A stretch of 64,000 nt of DNA from Brachyspira sp. SAP_772 (GTDB lineage Bacteria; Spirochaetota; Brachyspiria; Brachyspirales; Brachyspiraceae): assembly GCF_009755885.1 (NCBI RefSeq), contig NZ_VYIX01000001.1, forward strand, positions 248,001-312,000. Reading direction: 5' to 3'. This document shows positions 45,691 to 52,792 of the stretch, in pieces. The position numbers and the translations under genes were made by a program. How positions within the stretch are numbered: the first letter of the stretch is position 1; each line of letters opens with the position of its first letter. Below the pieces are notes generated by a model. The model did no database searches, was not told the DNA's origin, and saw only the letters and a program-made list of their open reading frames with translations.

Positions 45691-45908
45691 GCAAAATACA
45701 AGTATTATATTTATATATATTCTAGGATATAAAATAAAAACATTTGCACTTTTTGCAACTTTTTGCGGCGGGAAAAAGTTGAATAAAACATACATTAAAT
45801 AAAAAAATTATTTGTTAAGATATTTGCAGGGCTTTGCCCTTAACGAAGTACACACCGTGCAGCACCCCAGTTCTTTTATTGGTATAAAAGAACCAAAAGA
45901 ACTGCAAG
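45691..45908 (+). repeat. hairpin repeat unit B, right flank of the R-M gene
   Basis: Hairpin 1 is CAACTTTTT (45756-45764), loop GCGGCGGG, AAAAAGTTG (45773-45781). The middle has GGGC-TTT-GCCC and the insert AACGAAGTACACACCGTGC shared with the 20.7 kb copy. Hairpin 3 is at 45870-45893. The A-then-B order and orientation equal those of the left flank. Confidence 0.85.
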
Positions 45909-45972
45909 CACTTATTGTCATCTTATATATTGTTGATGATTTATATATTTGGGTTATAATTGAAGTAGTGAT

Positions 45973-46410
45973 TTAATTTTCTTCTATATGTTTAACTTCT
46001 ATTTTACTTAAATTTAATATAGGTAAATCTATAGGAGGTAATTTTGCCATAACAGAAAATTGTGCCACAATTGGTCTAATATATGAGTATAAAATAGAAA
46101 CTAAATTTGGAAGCAATTTTTCTGAAATATCATTTTTATATTCAAATATTCCAACTATTATCGTTTCTATTGTAGCAATAGAAATCTTATTTTTATCTAT
46201 ATCTTCCTGAAATAGTTCTATATCAACAGATAAATTTAATTGTATAGAATTTTCTATATCCTTTCTAGTAGAATAAAAAGATCCCATATTTAAATTTATG
46301 GCTATTTCATCTTTATTAATGACATTATTTTTTTGGAAAAAATTAGCTTTAACAAGTTTAATTTCTGTTATAGAAAAAGTAGAATTCTCATGCTGCTTCA
46401 AAATATTCAT
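45973..46410 (-). CDS. SecB-like chaperone
   Basis: The protein of about 145 residues fits the SecB fold: N-terminal strands (STFSITEIKLVKANFF), a central IELFQEDIDKNK...VGIFEY pattern, and the C-terminal helix LPNLVSILYSYIRPIVAQFS followed by PPIDLPILNL, the SecB 'LFPYAR...FPQLNLAPVNF' equivalent. I start it at 46410, where AGGAAG lies 5-6 bases upstream; ATG 46422 is possible. It overlaps the previous gene by about 23 bases. Chromosomal SecB is unusual in spirochaetes, and SecB-like proteins also serve in toxin-antitoxin-chaperone systems, which the operon suggests. Confidence 0.7.
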   Translation of the reverse strand: MNILKQHENSTFSITEIKLVKANFFQKNNVINKDEIAINLNMGSFYSTRKDIENSIQLNLSVDIELFQEDIDKNKISIATIETIIVGIFEYKNDISEKLLPNLVSILYSYIRPIVAQFSVMAKLPPIDLPILNLSKIEVKHIEEN

Positions 46411-46936
46411 CATCTTCCTCATAATTATTTATATTATTATATTCTTTTTTATTTTCTACTTTTATATTACAATCACTAATAGATGTATTTATATTTTTTT
46501 TATCATAAATAATACTATGATTAAATTTTTTAACAGTTTCTATACATAAATCTAATAATACTGATAAAATTTTTGAATATTCTGCTATCATAATTTGACT
46601 ATTATAATTTTGCAACAATTTTAATGTTAAATCATTGCATAGTCCATTTTCTTCTTGTTCAATTAAATCATTATTATTCAAATAATAATTATAAATATAA
46701 TCATATCCAATAAATATATCTAAAAATGATAATATATTTTTATATTTATTATCTAAATACTTAAATAAACTTTCTATATTATCTTTATTTTTAATTAAAA
46801 AAGACTCATCCATAAAATAAATTATATAATAATCATTCTGTTCTATTAGTCTTATATTATTGTTTAATTTAAAAAAATTATCAAAATATTTTTTTAGTAT
46901 TGATAATAATAAATTATCTCTATTAAAATTATTCAT
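46388..46936 (-). CDS. unknown protein with acidic C-terminal tail, between HEPN-like and SecB-like genes
   Basis: The 182-residue protein has a helical core of about 140 residues and then a disordered-looking tail rich in Asn, Glu, Asp and Tyr (NNINNYEEDDEYFEAA). AAGGAAAG precedes the ATG. I do not recognise the family. Its place between the HEPN-like and SecB-like genes suits an antitoxin whose tail is bound by the chaperone, as in known toxin-antitoxin-chaperone systems; that is inference. Confidence 0.6.
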   Translation of the reverse strand: MNNFNRDNLLLSILKKYFDNFFKLNNNIRLIEQNDYYIIYFMDESFLIKNKDNIESLFKYLDNKYKNILSFLDIFIGYDYIYNYYLNNNDLIEQEENGLCNDLTLKLLQNYNSQIMIAEYSKILSVLLDLCIETVKKFNHSIIYDKKNINTSISDCNIKVENKKEYNNINNYEEDDEYFEAA

Positions 46937-46954
46937 TTTTTACTTTCCTTATAA

Positions 46955-47392
46955 TTATAAGTCATTTAGTATTTTAGTAAAATAATTATATGCTAAATTT
47001 AAAACATTTTGATTGCACAATTTACCAGAATATTCATAATTTTCTCTCAATTGAGCTAACTGTGTCCCTCTAGTTGCCAAAGCTTTATTTTTTTTAGCAT
47101 AAGTTACTAATACAGCCCATATTGAATAACGATTCCCTTTATGTGCTAGACATTGAAGGTTACAATTTTTTATTGTACAAAGTTGCCCTCTAAAATCTTT
47201 ATTACAATGTTGGCTATAACCCTTAGAAATTAAATAATCCTTAGCTAATAAAAATACCCCATAATACCACCTACCTATAATAATATGATTAATATCATCA
47301 TAGTTAGATTTATTGATGTAATTAATAAATGTTTGCCTATTATTATATAGGTAATCAGCAGTATCTATATTTATTTTACCTCTATTTTTCAT
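46955..47392 (-). CDS. HEPN-like protein with a Cys/His cluster
   Basis: The 145-residue protein has IIIGRWYYGVFLLAKDYLI (37-55), which looks like the HEPN helix with its aromatic 'YYAxFxxAKxxL' pattern, and QLRENYEYS (114-122), close to the HEPN R-x-x-x-D-Y element. The catalytic R-x4-6-H motif is not clear. A cluster of His62, Cys63, Cys72, Cys77, Cys81 and His84 could bind zinc. It is the first gene of a three-gene leftward operon, with 18 bases to the next. Toxin-like RNase activity is inference. Confidence 0.55.
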   Translation of the reverse strand: MKNRGKINIDTADYLYNNRQTFINYINKSNYDDINHIIIGRWYYGVFLLAKDYLISKGYSQHCNKDFRGQLCTIKNCNLQCLAHKGNRYSIWAVLVTYAKKNKALATRGTQLAQLRENYEYSGKLCNQNVLNLAYNYFTKILNDL

Positions 47393-47560
47393 AAAATAAC
47401 TACTTTCGTTTATTATCGAAAAGATATCTTATAATAATAATACTAATTATAAGTATATATAACTAGAATATTATAAAATGTATAAAAAATCAAGTAGATA
47501 ATATAAAAATTAATATTTAATCTATATGAATATTGTAAAATTTTTTGGTACGGCTCGGTG

Positions 47561-47602
47561 CAGACTGTTCAAGCGTTTAGGAAGTTCGCTAAAGGGGCTT
47601 GA
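47561..47602 (+). repeat. 42-bp direct repeat, left copy, flanking hicAB
   Basis: Starts CAGACTGTT and contains GCGTTTAGGAAGTTCGCTAA and AGGGGCTTGA. It matches the copy at 48333-48374 at 39 of 42 positions; the three differences are adjacent (CAA versus ACT). AGCG and CGCT inside it could pair. Confidence 0.9.
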
Positions 47603-47609
47603 TTGTGAG

Positions 47610-47646
47610 TTGACAAAAAATAGTTTATGTGTATACTTATGTGTAT
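47610..47646 (+). promoter_or_regulatory. hicAB promoter with a direct-repeat operator
   Basis: TTGACA (47610-47615), 16 bases and TATACT (47632-47637). TTATGTGTAT occurs at 47625-47634 and again at 47637-47646, 12 bases apart and overlapping the -10. This arrangement suits autorepression by the ribbon-helix-helix domain of HicB. Confidence 0.6.
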
Positions 47647-47691
47647 TAAGGAGCTTAAATACAATAACTCAATTGCAGGAGTAAAATTATT

Positions 47692-47889
47692 ATGACAGCT
47701 TTACAAATTATAAAGCTCCTAAAACAAGACGGATGGTTTCAAATTGCTCAGAAAGGAAGCCATAAACAGTTTAAACATAATATAAAAAAGGGAAGAGTTA
47801 CAGTGCCTTATCATAGTAATGTTGACTTATCAATAGCTGTGATAAAAAGTATAGAAAAACAAGCTAAGATAAAGATTTTAAATAAATAG
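47692..47889 (+). CDS. hicA: HicA-family mRNA interferase toxin
   Basis: The 65-residue protein is a complete HicA: MTALQIIKLLKQDGWF, then GSHKQFKH with the catalytic His24 in the Gly-Ser-His motif, and VTVPYHSN. These toxins use a double-stranded-RNA-binding-like fold to cleave mRNA. AGGAG lies 10 bases before the ATG. The antitoxin gene follows after 24 bases. Confidence 0.93.
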   Translation: MTALQIIKLLKQDGWFQIAQKGSHKQFKHNIKKGRVTVPYHSNVDLSIAVIKSIEKQAKIKILNK

Positions 47890-47913
47890 TTTGTTTTTAT
47901 AAAATATTTTATT

Positions 47914-48312
47914 ATGAAAAAAAATATAGAAACATTTGTAGCAAATATTTATAAAGTAAAATCAGGTTATAATTCAACATTTTACGATTTTGACGGATGT
48001 GTAAGTGCAGGTAAAACTTTAGAAGAAGTAATAGATAATTCTAAAGTAGCACTTCAAATGCATATTGATGGTATAATAGAAGATGGCGAGAAAATTCCAA
48101 AAGCTTCTAGTTTGGAAAAGATAATTAAAGAAACTGAAGATGAACCTATAACGAGAATGTTAATAGAGGTAAAAGTTTCAAGAGAGAAGAAGAAGAGAAT
48201 AGATATTACATTAGACGAGAGTTTATTAAAGACAATAGATAACTTATCATCAAATAGAAGTGAATTTATATCATTAGCTGCCAAAAATTATATATCTAGT
48301 TATTATAAATAA
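47914..48312 (+). CDS. hicB: HicB-family antitoxin with C-terminal ribbon-helix-helix
   Basis: The 132-residue protein has the HicB partial RNase H-like fold (YNSTFYDFDGCVSAGKTLEEV, read in two parts, and ALQMHIDGIIEDGEKIP) and a ribbon-helix-helix domain (RIDITLDESLLKTIDNLS then RSEFISLAAKNY). It neutralises HicA and probably represses the operon. It is the second gene, the usual toxin-first order for hicAB. Confidence 0.93.
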   Translation: MKKNIETFVANIYKVKSGYNSTFYDFDGCVSAGKTLEEVIDNSKVALQMHIDGIIEDGEKIPKASSLEKIIKETEDEPITRMLIEVKVSREKKKRIDITLDESLLKTIDNLSSNRSEFISLAAKNYISSYYK

Positions 48313-48332
48313 GTACAATATCATATTTCATT

Positions 48333-48374
48333 CAGACTGTTACTGCGTTTAGGAAGTTCGCTAAAGGGGCTTGA
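48333..48374 (+). repeat. 42-bp direct repeat, right copy, flanking hicAB
   Basis: The second copy of the repeat at 47561-47602, in the same orientation, beginning 20 bases after the hicB stop. The two copies enclose the promoter, hicA and hicB and nothing else. Confidence 0.9.
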
Positions 48375-48462
48375 GTTTTTTGTTTATACCTATATAATGT
48401 TTCCAGTAATATTTGCAATTCGTTGAAAATATTATTAATTTCATTCGGAGGTTTTATTGAAA

Positions 48463-49197
48463 ATGGCTAATCCAGTTTTATCAGAAAAAGCTTTTGATTA
48501 TGAATTAAGGCATGCAAATGAAGGCACTATGACTATTAATGGTGCTATAAACAAATCTATCATTCTAACATTAGTTTTAATGCTTTCTGCAATGGTGAGC
48601 GTATTTTTTGTTTTAGCAAATAGTCCAGAAATGCTTTATCCTGCTGCTATAGGTTCATCTATAGGGGCTTTTGTTTTGGCTTTAATAATGACTTTCAAAA
48701 AAGAGTTGGCAAAGGTTTTATCTATACTTTATGCTATACTTGAGGGTGTTGCTATTGGGGCAATTTCTTATGTATTTAATGCTGCTTATGATGGTATAGT
48801 TGTTCAGGCGGTGTTTTTTACTTTTGCTGATTTATTTATTATGCTTCTGCTTTATAGATTTAGAATTATAAGAGTTACAGAAAAGTTTAGAAGTGTAATA
48901 GTGTCTGCAACTTTATGTATAGCTATTGTATATTTAGTTAATTTTGTAATGTCATTTTTGGGTGCAAGAATTCCTTTCTTATATGGTTCAAGTCCTTTAA
49001 GCATTGGTATTAGTGTTGTTATAGTTGTAATAGCTTCACTTAATTTGCTTTTGGATTTTGACTTTATGGAGAAGGGTGAGGCTTACAACATGCCAAAATA
49101 TTTTGAATGGTATGCTGCTTTTGGTTTACTTGTTACTTTGGTGTGGTTATATTTAGAGATATTAAAACTTTTAGCAAAGGTAAGAAGCAGAGATTAA
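48463..49197 (+). CDS. Bax inhibitor-1/YccA-family membrane protein
   Basis: The protein of 244 residues has seven predicted membrane helices and the N-terminal segment MANPVLSEKAFDY, common in bacterial BI-1/YccA proteins. GGAGG (48447-48451) precedes both a TTG at 48457 and this ATG; I prefer ATG though the TTG has tighter spacing. The family forms pH-sensitive calcium leak channels in other bacteria or modulates FtsH. It marks the right end of the accessory region. Confidence 0.85.
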   Translation: MANPVLSEKAFDYELRHANEGTMTINGAINKSIILTLVLMLSAMVSVFFVLANSPEMLYPAAIGSSIGAFVLALIMTFKKELAKVLSILYAILEGVAIGAISYVFNAAYDGIVVQAVFFTFADLFIMLLLYRFRIIRVTEKFRSVIVSATLCIAIVYLVNFVMSFLGARIPFLYGSSPLSIGISVVIVVIASLNLLLDFDFMEKGEAYNMPKYFEWYAAFGLLVTLVWLYLEILKLLAKVRSRD

Positions 49198-49220
49198 TAA
49201 TTATTAAATAAGTTATTATA

Positions 49221-49252
49221 AAAAGGTGTGCATAAATTGCATGCCTTTTTTA
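49221..49252. terminator. bidirectional terminator between convergent genes
   Basis: AAAAGGTGTGCA pairs with TGCATGCCTTTT using two G-U pairs and is followed by T-runs. It can end both the BI-1 gene and the GNAT gene. Confidence 0.75.
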
Positions 49253-49270
49253 TTTAAAAAAGGTATTATT

Positions 49271-49813
49271 TTATTTTTTACAGCAAAAAACATAATGAGG
49301 CATATCTATGTTGTAATAATGCTTTGTTATTTGAGTGACTATTTTCATTTGGTTTTTTATAGCGACTTTTTGAGAGGCTATATTGTTATCTCTTATTATA
49401 GAATAAACTCTATCAGCATTTAGTTTATTAAAAGCATATTCTTTAGAAGAGATAGCACTTTCTATAGCATATCCTAAGTGCCAATAATTTTTATTAAATA
49501 AATAGCCTATCTCAAGCAGTTCATTAGAGCCATTAATTTTTATATCAATATTTTGCATCGTTAAACCAGCTTGCCCAATTAGTTTATTATTTTCTTTTAA
49601 TATAACAGCCCAAAGTCCAAATCCATAAGTTTTATATCTATTTATTTGCCTTTCAAACCATTCTCTACATTCTTCCTCTGTAAAGCCATGTTCATAAGCA
49701 TACATTGTTTCTTTATCTTTTAATATCTCGCATAAACTATTATAATCTTCTTCACTATTTTTATTTAATTCTCTTAATATTAGCCTGTTTGTTTCTATAA
49801 TAATTTTATTCAT
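49271..49813 (-). CDS. GNAT N-acetyltransferase
   Basis: The 180-residue protein begins IIETNRLILRELNKNSEEDY, the RimJ/RimL-like start, and contains LLEIGYLFNKNYWHLGYAIES (the acetyl-CoA loop region, diverged from R-x-x-G-x-A) and NIASQKVAIKNQM (C-terminal motif). The substrate is unknown. It is a different subgroup from the one at 14.7 kb. The gene is monocistronic and converges on the BI-1 gene. Confidence 0.85.
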   Translation of the reverse strand: MNKIIIETNRLILRELNKNSEEDYNSLCEILKDKETMYAYEHGFTEEECREWFERQINRYKTYGFGLWAVILKENNKLIGQAGLTMQNIDIKINGSNELLEIGYLFNKNYWHLGYAIESAISSKEYAFNKLNADRVYSIIRDNNIASQKVAIKNQMKIVTQITKHYYNIDMPHYVFCCKK

Positions 49814-49981
49814 TATAATGTTTCCAATTTTTTAAATTAAATACTATCATTTATTTTTTATCGTATTAAATTAAAAATCAATAATAAAAACTCAATACAA
49901 TTTTTTTATTTAATATTAGCTTTACATTTTCATCTCTTTTTATATAATGATTTTATTATTAAGTGGTAAGGAATAAATAAT

Positions 49982-50869
49982 ATGAATCTTAAAGAATATA
50001 TGAATATAAGATTAAAAGATATTGATAATGAGATAAATAATATTTTTAAAACTAGCAATATATCATTAGAAAATAATTTTTTAGATATGCTTAAATATCC
50101 GCTTGAGGCAGGAGGAAAAAGATTAAGACCGATTTTAACTTGCCTTGCTTGTGAATTATTTAACGGAGATTATAAAAAAGCTATTATACCAGCTGTATCA
50201 TTAGAACTTATTCATACATATTCTTTGGTTCATGATGATTTGCCTGCTATGGATAATGATGACTTAAGAAGGGGTAAACCTACAACACATGTTAAATATG
50301 GAGAAGCTAATGCAATACTTGTTGGGGACGGACTTCTTACTCATTCATTTGAGATTTTATCTAATGCTAATATCAATGATAAAACTTTGAGAAAACTTCT
50401 TTATGAGATAAGTTATGCTGCGGGAGTTTCTGGAATGGTTATGGGGCAGTTTATAGATTTGTATTATGAAGAGAGAGACATTGATTTTGAAATGCTTAAA
50501 ATACTTCACTCTAAGAAAACAGGTGCTATGATTAGGGGAGCTGTGAGAGTGGGAGCTATTGCTTCAGAGAAAGAAAATATTAATTTAGAAAATATTACTA
50601 AATATGGAGAGGCTATTGGTTTAGCTTTTCAGATACAAGATGATATACTTGATGTAATTTCTGACAATGAAACTCTTGGTAAAACTGTGGGTAAAGATGA
50701 AAAAGAGGGCAAACTTACCTATGTTAAACAGTTTGGGCTTGAGGGGGCAAAAGAGAAGGCAATAGAGACTTCAAAAGAGGCTATAGATTATTTAAATATA
50801 TACGATGATAACGAAGCAAAAAATATATTAATTGAGCTTGCAAATTATATAGTAGAGAGAAAATCGTGA
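49982..50869 (+). CDS. ispA: polyprenyl diphosphate synthase (farnesyl/geranyl type)
   Basis: The 295-residue protein has the two Asp-rich motifs: DDLPAMDNDDLRRGKPT (first) and GLAFQIQDDILDV (second), plus GGKRLRPILT near the start. This is the IspA-type short-chain prenyl synthase that condenses IPP with DMAPP or GPP to give C15 or C10 products for quinones or undecaprenyl carrier. Chain length cannot be fixed by eye. Its TGA stop abuts the ATG of the next gene. Confidence 0.93.
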   Translation: MNLKEYMNIRLKDIDNEINNIFKTSNISLENNFLDMLKYPLEAGGKRLRPILTCLACELFNGDYKKAIIPAVSLELIHTYSLVHDDLPAMDNDDLRRGKPTTHVKYGEANAILVGDGLLTHSFEILSNANINDKTLRKLLYEISYAAGVSGMVMGQFIDLYYEERDIDFEMLKILHSKKTGAMIRGAVRVGAIASEKENINLENITKYGEAIGLAFQIQDDILDVISDNETLGKTVGKDEKEGKLTYVKQFGLEGAKEKAIETSKEAIDYLNIYDDNEAKNILIELANYIVERKS

Positions 50870-52723
50870 ATGATAGATATTAGAGAAAATAATTTAAATG
50901 CTATTAAAAAAAATATAAAAGCATATCCTATTAATTTTTTAGATTTAATTGAAAATGCCAAAAAAGAAGATAATGTTTCTTTAGAGGTTATTGAAACAAA
51001 ATCCAAAAACCTTTCTGCAAAAGTTGTAAAGAATGGAAAGAGTGTTTTGCTTCATAGTGCTTATGACCCTATAAAAGAGGCTAACACTTTAATTAAAGAA
51101 ATAGAAGATGATATTGATATGGTATTTGTATTTGGCATTGGCGGCGGATATTTAATCAATGCTCTAAAGAAAATTAATATCAATATAGTTGTAATTGAGC
51201 CTTCTATTAGTTTTTTTAATTTGCTTATTGATAATTTTAGATTAGATAAAATATTAGAAGATAGTAAGATTACATTTTTTATTGGCGGATATGACATTGA
51301 AGATATAGAGAAGTTTATATCTTTAAAAACCACTAAAAAAGTAAAATTTTTTATTACAAGGTCTTACAGCAATTTATTTGCAGATGACGCTTTATTTTAT
51401 CAAACTAAAGTATTATCTATAATAGACAAAAAAACTATTAATATAAACACGATTTTAAGATTCGATAAATTATGGGCTTATAATATAGCATCAAATGTTG
51501 TAGAGATAGCAACTCATTATGGCGTAAATAAGTTTTTTGATAAATATAAAAATATTCCGGCGGTGGTGGTTTCTGCTGGTCCTTCATTAGAGAAAAATAT
51601 TAGAAAGTTAAAAGAGTTAAAGGATAAAGCAATAATAATAGCTGTAGATACTGCGATGAAGCCGTTATCTAGTCATAATATATCGCCTCATTTTGTTATT
51701 ACTATTGACCCGCAAAAAAAGAACTCAAAATATTTTAGGAATATTAATTTTAAAGATACTGTTTTAATAGCAGAATCTTCTGTTGATAATGAGGCTATAT
51801 CGTCATTTAAAGGAGCAATATATTTTTTAGATTCTATATTTCCTCTTGCTAAATATTTTATGAAGCCTTTGGGAGAGAGGGGAGATGTTACTATGGGGGG
51901 AAGTGTTTCTACTGCAGCATACGACTTTGCTATTAGAATTGGTGCTAACCCTATAATAATGCTTGGGCTTGATTTGTCTTTTCCTAATCATCAGACACAT
52001 ATAAAAGGAAGCTATCATGAAGAGAATTTCTTCACAGAGATAGGAAAGCTTGATTCTTATGACAGCAGAATATATAAAGTGCTTGTTTCTGGCAATTTGA
52101 GAGAAGAGAAAAATGTTTATGGGGAGAGTGTGTTTACAGATTCACGTTTTGATATGTATAGAAATTGGTATGAGGAGCAATGCAAATTAAATAGCAGTAA
52201 AAAGTTTTATAATGCCACAGAAGGCGGAGTAATAATCAATGCAATGGAAAACATTACAGTTGATGAGCTTCTTAAAAAACTTGATAATATTAATATAGAA
52301 ATAGATAAAAACTCTGAAGAAGTAAATAAAAAAAATAAAATATTATCAAATATAAAAACAGGTTTAGAGAAAATAGATGCTGAAATAATAGAGCTTAAGC
52401 CTTATGTATTAAATGCTATTAAACTATGCGATGAAATTAACAGTGAATTAAAAAGGCATAGAAAAGTAGATAAACTTTTAGAGAAGTTAAGTGAATCTGA
52501 CATAAAGATACTTAATATAAGTAAAATTAATGAGTTTTTGGGTGTTACCATGCAGAGGGTTATAAAGTCCATTACAGAGGGTTTTGAGTTTGAAGATAGT
52601 GATTATGATAAATCTATAGTGGGCTCTTTTAAGCTTTATGAGGCCATGAAAGACAGTATTGATTATAATCATTATATAATAAGTAGAGCTTTGATAAAGA
52701 TAAACAAAGAGCTTACAGTTTAA
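50870..52723 (+). CDS. Maf-like motility-associated/DUF115 protein
   Basis: The 617-residue protein has the DUF115 core: FVFGIGGGYLINAL, NIVVIEPSISFFNLL, VVVSAGPSLEKNI, AIIIAVDTAMKPL and ANPIIMLGLDLSFPN. In other bacteria Maf proteins transfer nonulosonic acid sugars to flagellin; the C-terminal 130 residues here are coiled-coil. It begins right after ispA (no gap), so the two are coupled. The motility role is family knowledge, not seen here. Confidence 0.82.
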   Translation: MIDIRENNLNAIKKNIKAYPINFLDLIENAKKEDNVSLEVIETKSKNLSAKVVKNGKSVLLHSAYDPIKEANTLIKEIEDDIDMVFVFGIGGGYLINALKKININIVVIEPSISFFNLLIDNFRLDKILEDSKITFFIGGYDIEDIEKFISLKTTKKVKFFITRSYSNLFADDALFYQTKVLSIIDKKTININTILRFDKLWAYNIASNVVEIATHYGVNKFFDKYKNIPAVVVSAGPSLEKNIRKLKELKDKAIIIAVDTAMKPLSSHNISPHFVITIDPQKKNSKYFRNINFKDTVLIAESSVDNEAISSFKGAIYFLDSIFPLAKYFMKPLGERGDVTMGGSVSTAAYDFAIRIGANPIIMLGLDLSFPNHQTHIKGSYHEENFFTEIGKLDSYDSRIYKVLVSGNLREEKNVYGESVFTDSRFDMYRNWYEEQCKLNSSKKFYNATEGGVIINAMENITVDELLKKLDNINIEIDKNSEEVNKKNKILSNIKTGLEKIDAEIIELKPYVLNAIKLCDEINSELKRHRKVDKLLEKLSESDIKILNISKINEFLGVTMQRVIKSITEGFEFEDSDYDKSIVGSFKLYEAMKDSIDYNHYIISRALIKINKELTV

Positions 52724-52736
52724 AAAATATTTAATC

Positions 52737-52764
52737 TTTACAAAATAAAAAAGTTCTTTATAAT
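52737..52764 (+). promoter_or_regulatory. promoter of the ATPase/ExK gene pair
   Basis: TTTACA (52737-52742), 16 bases and TATAAT (52759-52764), 28 bases before the ATG. The cassette thus has its own promoter. Confidence 0.55.
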
Positions 52765-52792
52765 AAAAATAGTATTTTTTGGAAGTAGTTTT

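Noticed and set aside
45397-45795. Minus-strand ORF of 132 codons over the right repeat block and the end of the R-M gene
   Set aside because: It overlaps the repeat and the opposite strand of the R-M gene; explained by repeat sequence.
47561-48374. CRISPR-like array
   Set aside because: Only two 42-bp copies, 772 bases apart, with protein-coding genes between.
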